This document shows positions 52,737 to 61,324 of a stretch of DNA of 61,324 nt, piece after piece. Positions within the stretch are counted from its first letter, which is position 1, and each line of letters opens with the position of its first letter. The DNA is from an uncultured Chryseobacterium sp. (GTDB lineage Bacteria > Bacteroidota > Bacteroidia > Flavobacteriales > Weeksellaceae), in NCBI GenBank assembly GCA_913778085.1, contig CAJYXJ010000011.1, positions 1 through 61,324 of the forward strand, given 5' to 3'. The notes below the pieces were generated by a model. The model did not search any database. It was not told the DNA's origin and saw only the letters and a program-made list of their open reading frames with translations. A program made the translations under genes and the position numbers.

Positions 52737-53321
52737 TTATTTCCAGTAACTCCATTTATTTCCGTCGAACACCGCAACAGATTTGCTTACAGTATCAAAA
52801 CACATCATCCCGGGATAAGGGTTTTTAACAGTTAAATGCGGATTTTTAATGTGCGGAAGGATCATCGCTTTATTCGCTGATTCCAGTATCAAAGCACCTT
52901 TTGCGCTGCTGGATGAGGCTCCGATAATAACACCGTTGCCCGTTTCGGTTCCAGTAAGAGGTATGATGGCTGAAGATGTTCCCGAATCCGTCATATCCAT
53001 CCAGTTTCCGTTTTCAAACATCCGTACTTTTGAGGTTTGCTTATCAAACAGAAAGGTTCCGTTCTGCGGATGATCTGTTGGGGGATTAATTATACTGAAA
53101 GCAGGAGAAACCGTCACAGCAGGAAGGATAAGTCCTTTAATATTGCCGGTTTCCGTATCTTCAGAAGCGAAAGTCTGGGTCATTCCTGAAAATTCCAGGA
53201 TGGAACTTCCTCCCGAAAGCCCTTGTTTACCAATGGAAACTTGTGCATCTGTAAAATTTCCTGCCAATAAAAAAAGCAGAATATACGGTCTTATAATCAA
53301 TTTCTTCAATATTTTAGTCAT
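52737..53321 (-). CDS. Secreted protein with a shared C-terminal module
   Basis: A 194-residue protein with a signal peptide (PYILLFLLAGNFTDAQ). The middle is Ser/Thr/Gly-rich. The C-terminal ~50 residues (LILESANKAMILPHI, then YPGMMCFDTVSKSVAVFDGNKW) follow the same pattern as the end of the neighbouring 600-residue protein. This module is common at the end of flavobacterial surface proteins, but its role is not known to me. The start overlaps the upstream gene's end by eight bases, so the two are co-translated. Confidence 0.8.
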   Translation of the reverse strand: MTKILKKLIIRPYILLFLLAGNFTDAQVSIGKQGLSGGSSILEFSGMTQTFASEDTETGNIKGLILPAVTVSPAFSIINPPTDHPQNGTFLFDKQTSKVRMFENGNWMDMTDSGTSSAIIPLTGTETGNGVIIGASSSSAKGALILESANKAMILPHIKNPHLTVKNPYPGMMCFDTVSKSVAVFDGNKWSYWK

Positions 53322-55116
53322 TACAGCTTCTTTTAATACAGTTCCAGACAGTTCCGTTGTATAATTTCACACACTGAGCGCTACGGTCATAAACAACCAT
53401 TCCTTTCACGGGATTGACAATGGCAGCAGTATCGGCCACCCTGGTGATGACCAATCCTTTGTCAGAAGACTCCAAAGCCACAGCGCCGTTAGGAATCCCT
53501 CCGTTGCTGATGCCCGGACCGGCCGGCCAGTTCTTGAACCGTGACGAAAGTGTGGAGATCCCCAGCTCGGTATATACATCGGGCGTTCCGGTCAATCCCG
53601 GTTTGGTACAATAATCTACCGCTGTGGTAACGGTGGCCTGATTGCTCGTTAAGTTGGCGGCATCCTTAATGGTATATCTGAAAGGGCTCGCGGTATTGAA
53701 ATAATTTGTTACCGGAGTGAAAGTCAGCAGTCCGGCATTGTCTACCAGCCAGGTTCCCTGTCCGTTCATGGTGAACCCTTTTATCAAACCGTTGCTGTAT
53801 ACGATGTTTCCGGCGCCGGAAGGCGGTACAAGATTAATGGAGGAGAGCATTAGGGTTCCGGAATTGGGGTCCGAATCATTACCCGTAATCAGCAAACTCT
53901 TGGAATTGTTTTTTTCTACGGACAGATGGTCGTTATTGGCCACCGGCGGCTGATGAAGACCAAAATGGTTACCTGTGGAAGTACTGTTGTTTAAAACAAC
54001 CGGAAGGCTGGAAGAGGTGTTTCCTGCCCTGTTCCCGACCACCTGAAAACCTGACGGCGTCACAACATCTACCCGGTAAGGCCCCTGATTGATATTGGTA
54101 TTGATATTATCAAAATAATAAAAGCCCAGGGCATTGGTTACCGTGCTCCGAATTTCGACATTGTTGCTGAAAAGTTTCATGATAACCCCTGCCAGGCCGT
54201 TTCCGTCGGGAGTTCCGGCGTTATTGTCATTAAAAACATTTCCTGCGATACTGGCGGCAAAAGTAATTGACTCGTGATTATAAGCCCCGATAAATGCAAG
54301 ATCCGAGGTTCCTGAAAAAGACTGGATGAGCTTTACGGCCTGCGGATAATTGGCAGGTGTAATTCCGAATTCCGACCAATCGGCAGCCAGTACCCGGATT
54401 TCCCGTTCACAACCGGCGGAGGTACCTGCATTATAAGCAGGGGGATTCACATTGGCATTATAGAATTTCCAGCATGCTTTTCCGATGCTGGGCACATTGC
54501 TGAAAGCCACAGAATAGGTCGTCCCTACAATATTCCCGTTGATGTCTTCAAAATGGTAGCTGTCATTGGCCGAAGATGGGTTTCCCATCTGGGTAAAGAT
54601 AAGGTCCGGAACCCCATCACCGATAGAAGAAGCAACAATCCCCATCGTATTCAGGCTGATGCTTGATCCCTGAGGAATGTTGAAGATAGCGGAACCCAGC
54701 CCGAGGCCATTTGCGCCGTCTGACAGATATTCCACCATATTGTTGTTTACAGGAACCGGTGAAACATTGCCGTTCCCTCCGTACATTTTCCCTACTCCGA
54801 TAAATGTACTGTTACCCGGCGTAGGGATGTTATAGATCGGCAGAGATATAAAGGTGCCGGGCTGAAATGTAAGGCCGGCTGAGGTAAGTGCCGCATCATT
54901 GACGCCGGTACTGTATGTCACCGGAGCGTAGACCGTACCGGATCCATCCGCATCCCATCTGAAAGCAAGAAGGTTGTGGCTGTTATCTGGCTGAATGGTA
55001 CTGAAACTATCCCAAAAGCCGCCGAAATCTGAATAAATCCTGGATACTGCCCGCTGGGCATAAAGAGATAAAGGCATAGCAAATACCCCTAAAAGTATTA
55101 GTTTTTTGAATGTCAC
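53314..55116 (-). CDS. Large secreted protein with SdrD B-like and shared C-terminal modules
   Basis: A 600-residue protein with a signal peptide ending in SLYAQ. Visible parts: an N-terminal beta-rich region (about 20-285) with no assigned family; an SdrD B-like/CNA-B-type domain starting IAGNVFNDNNAGTPDGNGLAGV (about 290-370); a cadherin-like segment (PPVANNDHLSVEKNNSKSLL onward, 385-490); and a C-terminal module, LESSDKGLVITRVADTA to NPVKGMVVYDRSAQCVKLYN. It is probably cell-surface or extracellular, perhaps adhesive. It is the first of two overlapping genes. Confidence 0.82.
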   Translation of the reverse strand: MTFKKLILLGVFAMPLSLYAQRAVSRIYSDFGGFWDSFSTIQPDNSHNLLAFRWDADGSGTVYAPVTYSTGVNDAALTSAGLTFQPGTFISLPIYNIPTPGNSTFIGVGKMYGGNGNVSPVPVNNNMVEYLSDGANGLGLGSAIFNIPQGSSISLNTMGIVASSIGDGVPDLIFTQMGNPSSANDSYHFEDINGNIVGTTYSVAFSNVPSIGKACWKFYNANVNPPAYNAGTSAGCEREIRVLAADWSEFGITPANYPQAVKLIQSFSGTSDLAFIGAYNHESITFAASIAGNVFNDNNAGTPDGNGLAGVIMKLFSNNVEIRSTVTNALGFYYFDNINTNINQGPYRVDVVTPSGFQVVGNRAGNTSSSLPVVLNNSTSTGNHFGLHQPPVANNDHLSVEKNNSKSLLITGNDSDPNSGTLMLSSINLVPPSGAGNIVYSNGLIKGFTMNGQGTWLVDNAGLLTFTPVTNYFNTASPFRYTIKDAANLTSNQATVTTAVDYCTKPGLTGTPDVYTELGISTLSSRFKNWPAGPGISNGGIPNGAVALESSDKGLVITRVADTAAIVNPVKGMVVYDRSAQCVKLYNGTVWNCIKRSCND

Positions 55117-55496
55117 TTAACAGTTTTAAAAGGCGGCAAAGGTATGAATCCTTAATCAGTTTTACGTTTAATCACAGGACAATATGCATTTATGTGGTAC
55201 ATTTATTCTGTTTCGCCAGAAAAGCGACTTTTAGAAAATATGAACCATTGAGATTTTAATTTCCAAATAAAAATTCTATATTTAAAACAGATACAGGTCT
55301 AAATTATAATGAAATCAAAATAAAACAGTTTCTTGAGACGATACGGTACGTCCGTTTCCCTAAAAGAGGATAAATCTTTTTTTTCCTGATCCCTGTTCCA
55401 TTAAAATTTCTGAGCCGGCTTTTAAATGTCATAGAAAATTGCAGACGTTATTGACTCCCTAAACTGTAATGGCTGATCTTTTGCATAATCAGGATC
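55117..55496. other. Intergenic region between divergent genes
   Basis: About 380 AT-rich bases that must contain promoters for both flanking genes; no perfect TAnnTTTG with a spaced TTG was found and no RNA structure stands out. Confidence 0.45.
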
Positions 55497-56198
55497 ATGA
55501 ATTGGATCATGACAGAACTGGATTTCAGGAAAATTTTTATTGGAGAACTAAGTACCGGTTTTGCGGTCGAAATCATTATCAGGACCTTACTGATGTTCAG
55601 CATGGTGCTTCTGGTACTGCGCCTTACCGGAAAAAAAGGTGTAAGGCAGCTTTCCATTTTTGAAGTGGCGATCATTATTGCCATGGGCTCTGCCGCCGGT
55701 GATCCTATGTTTACCAAAGATGCTTCCATTTTCGTTTCACTGATTGTCTTCGCCGCCATTATCATCTTATATCGATTTATCACCTTTTGGGCGAGCAAAA
55801 GCGAACGATTTGAAAAAGTTATAGAAGGTGAGCCTTTATATGTAATAGAGGCAGGCCGGTTTGTTTTACTGGACAACCAGAGCCATACTTTTGCCAAGGA
55901 TGAATTCTTTGCCGAAATGCGCCAGGAGAGTATCGAACATCTGGGCCAGATCAGGACAGCCATCCTGGAGACCAACGGTAACATCAGCTTTTATTATTAT
56001 CCCGATGAAGAAGTACAGTACGGATTACCTATACAGCCGAAGGTATATGGCCGCAAATCGGTACAGATTACTTCACAAGGCATGTATGCCTGCACCTACT
56101 GCGGCAATACGGAAGAATTAGAAAAAGGTCCGTCGCACTGCACTTCCTGCAAACGAAACGAATGGGTAAAAGCAATCAATACCATAAGAATCACCTAA
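55497..56198 (+). CDS. DUF421/YetF-family membrane protein
   Basis: A 233-residue protein with three hydrophobic segments in the first ~100 residues (IIIRTLLMFSMVLLVLRLTG; LSIFEVAIIIAMGSAAGD; FVSLIVFAAIIILYRFI) and a soluble C-terminal YetF domain (GEPLYVIEAGRFVL; FFAEMRQESIEHLGQIRTAIL). The conserved GKKGVRQLSIFE and MGSAAGDPM match the family. An extra C-terminal Cys-rich tail, CTYCGNTEELEKGPSHCTSC, forms a zinc-ribbon-like pair of CxxC motifs, which is unusual for the family. Function unknown; some members act in spore or membrane stress contexts. Confidence 0.88.
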   Translation: MNWIMTELDFRKIFIGELSTGFAVEIIIRTLLMFSMVLLVLRLTGKKGVRQLSIFEVAIIIAMGSAAGDPMFTKDASIFVSLIVFAAIIILYRFITFWASKSERFEKVIEGEPLYVIEAGRFVLLDNQSHTFAKDEFFAEMRQESIEHLGQIRTAILETNGNISFYYYPDEEVQYGLPIQPKVYGRKSVQITSQGMYACTYCGNTEELEKGPSHCTSCKRNEWVKAINTIRIT

Positions 56199-56300
56199 TA
56201 TCTAATCCCTTCATTACCCTTTAATTTTTTGAAATATGGAAGCCTATCGGTAAAGTAAAGATCTTGCCTATGATTGGATGGAATTTAACATAAAATATTG

Positions 56301-56308
56301 TAAATTTG
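56301..56308 (+). promoter_or_regulatory. -7 box of the PAS kinase gene
   Basis: TAAATTTG fits TAnnTTTG; a TTG lies about 24 bases upstream, slightly longer than usual. It is 37 bases before the ATG at 56346. Confidence 0.5.
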
Positions 56309-56345
56309 TTGTATTGATTTGAATTATAATAACACCTTTCACTTA

Positions 56346-58556
56346 ATGACTCATTTTTTTTCTGCTTTAGGCGCCGAGCCTCTTCTGGAAATCCTTCAAC
56401 AATCCGGTGACGCTACTGCCATTTATACGGGACCGGAGCTTACCGTCCAGCTGGCAAATAATGCGATGCTCACCCTTTGGGGGAGAGACCGGTCGGTAGT
56501 CGGGAAAAAAATTGAAGATGTATTACCGGAAATGCAAAAGCAGCCTTTTACCGAACTGCTTAATGAGGTATGGAAATCACAAGAAACTTACAAGGCTGAA
56601 GAAATGTCTGTAATGCGGGAAATCAATGGTGAGGTTATTACTTCTTATCTCAATTTCATTTTTAAACCGGTTCTGAATAAGGAAGGAAATGTATATTGTA
56701 TCCTGCACACGGCAAGAGATGTAACGGAACTTGTCAAAGCCCGTAACATCGTTCTTGAAAAAGAAAAACAGGAACAGGAAATCAGTGAAGGGCTGAAAGC
56801 TTCTAATGAAAGACTCCGCTCAAGCAATGAAGCGTTATCCGCCTTAAATATAGAACAGAAGGCAACCAATGAAAAGCTTGGTGAATCAAATAAATCCATT
56901 CACCACATGAACCGGCAAATTAAGAAAGAAAATACCGAATTATTGTCCGGGAACAGAAAGTTTCAGGATGACCTTACCAATTTGGACGATCTTAATAAGA
57001 GCCTTACATCAAGGAACCAGGAACTGAAGGATCTGAATGACACCATCACCCAGCTCAACAACAAATTATCAGAAAGCGATATCAGCTTCAGTAACCTTAT
57101 CGATCAGGCTCCGGTGGCAATCATGCTTCTGAAAGGTGATGATTTTATCATTACCATGATTAACGACGCAATGCTGGCTTTGATAGAAAAAGATTATTCG
57201 GTGATCGGAAAATCGCTTTTCGAGATACTTCCTGAGCTTAAAGGGCAGCCTGCGGCCGAAAGGCTGATTGAAACCTACCGGCTGGGAAAACCTAATTCTG
57301 ACCACTCGAATCCGGTGATTCTGAAACGGGGCGGACAACTGGAAGAGGGATATTTTACCTTTAATTATACCCCTTTTCTCGAAGACGGGAAAGTAACTGG
57401 CGTTATCGACATGGCTGTGGAAGTTACCCCGCAGGTCATGGCAATACAGGAACGCGAAGCAATTATTATCGAGAAAAGCGTTCTGGAAGAAACCCTTCGT
57501 AAAAGCGAACAGCGTCTGCAGGGCATTCTGGAAACCATGGCGGAAGGTGTGGGTGTTATTGATGCCACGGGCCAGCTCGTTTATGCAAATCCCATGGCAC
57601 AGCATATTCTCGGTCTTTCCGAAAGTAAAATTAAAGAAAGGACGTATGATGATCCGAAATGGCAGAACCTTAGGCTGGACGGCACCCTGCTGCCATCGGA
57701 AGAACATCCGATGTCTATTATGATGTCTACTAAAAAACCGGTATATGATCATGAAATCGGTGTAAAGGCTCCTGGAAGGGACATCATGTATATCTCCATC
57801 AATGCAGCACCTCTTTTTGATGATGAAGGGAACCTGACGGGCGGGATCGGTACGTTTATGGATGTTACGGCAAGAAGGATGATCACCCAGGGTAAAGAAG
57901 ATTTCATCAGCATTGCCAGCCATGAGCTGAAAACGCCGGTTACCGCGCTGAAAGCATCCCTGCAATTATTAGAGCGGTCACATGACAGGCTTCCGCCGGA
58001 GTCACGCACCAAGCTTCTGGACCAATCTATTAAAAGCCTTGATAAACTATCAGGATTAATCAACAGCCTCCTCGACACCAGCAGAATCGAACAGGGACAG
58101 CTTAAGCTTGATAAGCGGCCGTTCACCATTTCCGAACTATTTGATGACTGCTGCTCGAACTTTTCGCAGATTACCGATCAAGAGATTATTTTTCAGGGAG
58201 ATGTTTCGCAAAAGGTAGTGGCAGATAACCAGCAGATCGGTCAGGTGATGATTAATTTTATTACTAACGCGATCAAGTATGCACCGGAATCAAAACAGAT
58301 TATCATTACGGCCAAAAAAATTTCCGATTTTGAAGTTAAAATAAGTGTAAGGGATCAAGGTCCCGGAATTCCGGAAGAGAAACTGAAACATCTTTTTAAA
58401 CGCTATTACCGAACCAATTATCAGGGACAGAAATTTACCGGTCTCGGCTTGGGCTTATTCATCAGCGGTGATATTATCAAAGAACACGGCGGTAAAATCG
58501 GGGTGGAAAGCGAGGAAGGAAAGGGATCTGAATTCTGGTTCATCCTGCCGGTTTGA
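56346..58556 (+). CDS. Soluble PAS-domain hybrid-less sensor histidine kinase
   Basis: A 736-residue kinase without membrane segments. Three PAS-type domains (about 10-125, 230-365, 385-505) are joined by a long coiled coil of repeated LKASNERLRSSNEALSALN-like heptads (about 130-230). HisKA has His526 in SIASHELKTPVTALK; HATPase_c has NFITNAIKYAPESK, RDQGPGIPEEK and FTGLGLGLFISGDII. ATG 56346 is chosen over an upstream TTG. It should sense an internal signal such as redox or light through PAS pockets. No receiver is fused; the lone receiver protein at 52273 could be a partner. Confidence 0.9.
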   Translation: MTHFFSALGAEPLLEILQQSGDATAIYTGPELTVQLANNAMLTLWGRDRSVVGKKIEDVLPEMQKQPFTELLNEVWKSQETYKAEEMSVMREINGEVITSYLNFIFKPVLNKEGNVYCILHTARDVTELVKARNIVLEKEKQEQEISEGLKASNERLRSSNEALSALNIEQKATNEKLGESNKSIHHMNRQIKKENTELLSGNRKFQDDLTNLDDLNKSLTSRNQELKDLNDTITQLNNKLSESDISFSNLIDQAPVAIMLLKGDDFIITMINDAMLALIEKDYSVIGKSLFEILPELKGQPAAERLIETYRLGKPNSDHSNPVILKRGGQLEEGYFTFNYTPFLEDGKVTGVIDMAVEVTPQVMAIQEREAIIIEKSVLEETLRKSEQRLQGILETMAEGVGVIDATGQLVYANPMAQHILGLSESKIKERTYDDPKWQNLRLDGTLLPSEEHPMSIMMSTKKPVYDHEIGVKAPGRDIMYISINAAPLFDDEGNLTGGIGTFMDVTARRMITQGKEDFISIASHELKTPVTALKASLQLLERSHDRLPPESRTKLLDQSIKSLDKLSGLINSLLDTSRIEQGQLKLDKRPFTISELFDDCCSNFSQITDQEIIFQGDVSQKVVADNQQIGQVMINFITNAIKYAPESKQIIITAKKISDFEVKISVRDQGPGIPEEKLKHLFKRYYRTNYQGQKFTGLGLGLFISGDIIKEHGGKIGVESEEGKGSEFWFILPV

Positions 58557-58766
58557 TTTAATTTCTAATTGATTTAAATTTGGCTGATGCTATTGTTTTA
58601 TGAATGTTGAAATGGGTTGACACACTTCTATTGATATTTTATTGAAATTACATTGGCATCATAAATAAACAGCATTTAGATCAAAGACTTTAAGCAGTAA
58701 TATCACATGCCGGACTTTCAGCATCAGGCACCCCTCTCCCCGCCTTCGATTCCACAGTACCCCACT

Positions 58767-60581
58767 TCAGTTTCCGAAATTTACAAAATGTGGGATCTCC
58801 GTACCAAAACCATTTAACGGCAGAACATTATTCCGGTTGCTGTTAAAATCAAAAACCTGATTGTTATCGAAAGGAACCCGCGGATAATACATAAACGAAA
58901 CCTGAATCCTGTTGAACACCAAAAACGGATTATTGATGAGGACCCCGATTCCTACTTTGGTATTGGTATGGGTTTGCAGAAGCCTTTCATCAGGCATGGC
59001 AAGCCAGCCCGCCGCTGCTGTAATATAAGGACTGAAATGAAAATTCTTCCATGCTTTATTGATAAAAAGCTGCAGTTGGTATCTCAGCACCAGCTTTTTA
59101 GTTCCTATATAATCACCGTTAAATACCGGGAATTCGTCACCGCCGGAAAGGTTGATCCGGTCTCGGTACGAATAGTTGTGCTGCGGGTTTCCCAAGGCCA
59201 GCGTTGGGGAAAAGAAATGTCTGGCTTTGGCAAACTTCCAGTCGGTGAGATTCGTAAAATACGTTCCGTCCAGACGGAAAGACTCCCGGTTCTGGCGGTC
59301 TTCGCTGAAAAACCTCCCAAACTGTGCTTTTACAGTAAAATATCCCAACTTTGTAAAATCGCCGTAGGAAGCGGAAATTCCGGCATAAGGTATCATTTTA
59401 TTGCTTCTGGCCAGAAATCCTGAAGTAAGATTTACCGAATAGCCATAAGCAATATCCTCCGGCAGATCATACTGGAAAATATTTTTTTCAATGGAAAATT
59501 TACGCTGGATGAGCCCGGCCGATACAAGAAAGCTGCTGTAAGAGGTAAAATACTGATACTGATCGATCGCCGGGTTGTCTTTATACTGATAATTCTGAAG
59601 CCTGCCGATCAGGGCAATATTACTGGAAATCCGGGTTTCAGGATCCGATGAAACGGGAATCTGGTAGCCGCCCCAAAGATCCTGGCTGTAAACTTTAATC
59701 TGCACTTCCGGAAAAATGGAATCGTTTTCCAGCGGAAGGAGGACATGCCGCATAAAATATTCAAAAGTGAAACCTCCCGCCCACTTGGTGAGAGGAGAGA
59801 AAAAATCTCTTCTTGCGTTTACATTAATTCTTTCATTTTTATAAAAATCCCGTTCTCCCAAAACCTGGGCATTGATATAGGAACCCCAAAGATTATAAGC
59901 AGTATAACTTCCCAGAAAATAATTCTGTTTTTCCTTTGAATCGTTACGGTACAGAAAATCCAGATCGTGTCCCAGCCCGAGAAAGTTTTCTTCATTAATA
60001 CCCATTCCGATCTTACTGCCCGAATAGCTGGCCCTCGGTTTCAGGCTCCAGGAATCAAGCACTTTTACCACAACATCGATGGAATCTTTCCCTGATGTAC
60101 TGTCGGAAACACTTATATTTACTCTGTTGATGAAAGGCATCCCTCTCAAAAGACGTTCGGATTCATACAGTTTCTGGGCATTGTATTCTTCGCCTTTTTT
60201 AAAAAGCAGATAATTATTTACAGTTGAAAGCCTTGTATTGGAATGTAAATGGTTGGTAAACCAGTCGTACCATCTGGATTTTTCTTTTCTGTCACCGGAA
60301 CCGTAACCGAACGGATCAATGGTCTCTATATGGATTTTCCTGATGTATTTTCCATCATAGGTCTGCTGTACCTGCTTTTCGGTCCTGGTTTCCACGGAAG
60401 CAGAGTCCGGTTCTCTCCGGAAGATAAAGCGGTGTAGAAAACGCGTAAACTTTCTTTTATCTGAGAATTTTTCGATCCTGTAGTATATGGAATCTCTCTT
60501 TTCCTGCGCATGCACAAAGGAAAAGCCGATTAAAAGGAAGAATAACACAAATTTTCTCACCAACAGCAATATTGAATACAT
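58767..60581 (-). CDS. BamA/TamA-like outer-membrane barrel protein
   Basis: A 604-residue protein with a signal peptide (FVLFFLLIGFSFVHAQ). An N-terminal POTRA-like region (about 70-190: KYIRKIHIETIDPFGYGS; YESERLLRGMPFINRVNISV) leads to a beta barrel of the Omp85 type ending in HFVNFGN. It has few POTRA repeats, so it is a single-gene relative of BamA or of two-partner secretion pores, not the essential BamA. Substrate unknown; it is not next to an obvious passenger gene. Confidence 0.82.
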   Translation of the reverse strand: MYSILLLVRKFVLFFLLIGFSFVHAQEKRDSIYYRIEKFSDKRKFTRFLHRFIFRREPDSASVETRTEKQVQQTYDGKYIRKIHIETIDPFGYGSGDRKEKSRWYDWFTNHLHSNTRLSTVNNYLLFKKGEEYNAQKLYESERLLRGMPFINRVNISVSDSTSGKDSIDVVVKVLDSWSLKPRASYSGSKIGMGINEENFLGLGHDLDFLYRNDSKEKQNYFLGSYTAYNLWGSYINAQVLGERDFYKNERINVNARRDFFSPLTKWAGGFTFEYFMRHVLLPLENDSIFPEVQIKVYSQDLWGGYQIPVSSDPETRISSNIALIGRLQNYQYKDNPAIDQYQYFTSYSSFLVSAGLIQRKFSIEKNIFQYDLPEDIAYGYSVNLTSGFLARSNKMIPYAGISASYGDFTKLGYFTVKAQFGRFFSEDRQNRESFRLDGTYFTNLTDWKFAKARHFFSPTLALGNPQHNYSYRDRINLSGGDEFPVFNGDYIGTKKLVLRYQLQLFINKAWKNFHFSPYITAAAGWLAMPDERLLQTHTNTKVGIGVLINNPFLVFNRIQVSFMYYPRVPFDNNQVFDFNSNRNNVLPLNGFGTEIPHFVNFGN

Positions 60582-60750
60582 CTTCTCATATCAATTAGCA
60601 AGCCAATGGCCGTGGTAGGAACGAAAATCAGGCAGTATCTGTTAATATACATCAAAGGATCCGTCCGCAAAAGATACCACATCTGTATTTTGGTAATACT
60701 TGCGGCTTAATTGTTGAATATCTTACCGGACACCAATAAAATATTAATAT

Positions 60751-61324
60751 ATGTCAACTAGAAGAAATTCAGGTTCAGGAAGATCCAGCTCTTCCAACGG
60801 AACTTCACGAAGAAGTTCAAATTACAACAATTCAAGAAGCGGTTCTTATAATCGTGAAGACGATGACCGTTATGATGATGACGACCGTTACAATTATGAA
60901 GAGGAATATGATGAGGACGATTATGAGGATGAGGAAGACGATTCCTATTCTGACAACTACCGTAATAATTATGCAGACGAGGATTACGAGGACGAGGATT
61001 ATGAGGAAGATGATGATTATAATGATGAAGATTATGACGACGATGAAGAAGATGATTATGATCATAGACATGACAATCCGGGAAGACCAAGAGGAAGCAG
61101 AAACGGGGACGGAAGAAGTTCAAACGGTTCTTCATCAAGACGTTCTTCAAGTTCAAACAGCGATAATTATGACAGAAGACACGACAATCCGGGAAGACCA
61201 AGAGGAAGCAGAAACGGAGACGGAAGAAGCTCCAACGGTTCTTCATCAGGGCGTTCTTCAAGTTCAAACAGCGATAATTACGACAGAAGACACGACAATC
61301 CGGGAAGACCGAGAGGAAGCAGAA
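60751..61324 (+). CDS. Highly repetitive acidic/RGS-rich disordered protein, cut by the window end
   Basis: The frame opens with ATG at 60751 (MSTRRNSGSGRSSSSNGTSR) and stays open to the window end. After a Ser/Arg/Asn-rich start comes a ~70-residue stretch almost wholly of Asp, Glu and Tyr, then a 37-residue unit beginning HDNPGRPRGSRNGDGRSSNG repeated exactly every 111 bases (61069, 61180, 61291). It has no hydrophobic core and should be disordered. The HDNPGRPRG repeats recall small stress-type repeat motifs; function is unknown. The end is not visible. Confidence 0.85.
   Translation, partial: MSTRRNSGSGRSSSSNGTSRRSSNYNNSRSGSYNREDDDRYDDDDRYNYEEEYDEDDYEDEEDDSYSDNYRNNYADEDYEDEDYEEDDDYNDEDYDDDEEDDYDHRHDNPGRPRGSRNGDGRSSNGSSSRRSSSSNSDNYDRRHDNPGRPRGSRNGDGRSSNGSSSGRSSSSNSDNYDRRHDNPGRPRGSR
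61069..61324 (+). repeat. 111-bp tandem coding repeat
   Basis: Three units start at 61069, 61180 and 61291 (the last incomplete), nearly identical in DNA. They encode a 37-residue unit of the RGS-rich protein. Such DNA is prone to copy-number change. Confidence 0.9.

Noticed and set aside
57069-57965. A 298-codon minus-strand frame opposite the PAS kinase
   Set aside because: Antisense of a clear histidine kinase with conserved motifs; it is rich in Phe, His and Arg, as expected for a shadow frame.
60758-61267. A minus-strand frame rich in His, Asn and Leu opposite the repetitive protein
   Set aside because: Its composition is simply the complement of the Asp/Glu/Tyr and RGS codons; the plus-strand frame has an ATG and exact 37-residue units.

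Overview
The window looks like a chromosome segment of a Flavobacteriia member of the Weeksellaceae, closest in character to Chryseobacterium. Evidence: Bacteroidetes-type promoters (TAnnTTTG -7 boxes), a 47-bp-repeat type II-C CRISPR system with a ~1,400-residue Cas9, lipoproteins with late SC lipoboxes, TonB-receptor sugar uptake, and a small Bacteroidetes histone H1-like gene. The genus is an inference from protein style; no rRNA or tRNA gene was seen.

Layout. (1) 1-11.5 kb: the 3' end of an IS256-type transposase, then a minus-strand defence operon. In transcription order it reads hsdR, hsdS, a DUF262/DUF1524 (GmrSD-like) nuclease, hsdM, a TIR protein, a P-loop protein, a PD-(D/E)XK nuclease and an unknown protein. 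(2) 11.9-15.8 kb: a GH35 beta-galactosidase and a GH29 alpha-fucosidase, overlapping by four bases, both secreted. (3) 16.5-19.3 kb: unknown protein, membrane protein, LuxR-family sensor kinase and response regulator. (4) 19.3-24.4 kb, minus strand: an R-body locus with five RebB-family genes and three accessory genes. One accessory gene is split at an A10 tract. Past the operon terminator lie an ADP-ribosyltransferase-like toxin candidate and a small possible immunity gene. (5) 24.7-31.6 kb: a CRISPR array of 11 repeats, cas2, cas1, cas9 and a tracrRNA. Between cas9 and the tracrRNA lies a solitary half repeat followed by a perfect terminator hairpin. The ten bases just before the half repeat also occur in the cas9 promoter, which suggests a built-in guide that makes Cas9 repress its own gene. 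(6) 31.8-44.2 kb: housekeeping and accessory genes (two XRE regulators, YceI-like lipoprotein, Tex, histone H1-like protein, alpha/beta hydrolase, outer-membrane protein, sorbosone dehydrogenase-like lipoprotein, class C serine hydrolase, FAD/NAD(P)-binding protein). (7) 44.5-51.8 kb: a probable sucrose or related disaccharide locus (MFS transporter, uridine kinase-like protein, GH100-like enzyme, TonB receptor) opposite a LacI regulator, with a LacI-type palindrome between the divergent genes. (8) 52-61.3 kb: stand-alone receiver protein, two secreted proteins sharing a C-terminal module, a YetF/DUF421 membrane protein, a PAS histidine kinase, a BamA-like outer-membrane protein and the start of a highly repetitive acidic/RGS-rich protein cut by the window end.

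The observations most worth testing are the proposed cas9 autoregulatory guide RNA, the R-body locus with an adjacent ADP-ribosyltransferase, and the four-gene TIR/nuclease module attached to the type I restriction operon. All functional statements are from reading sequence; no database search was run.
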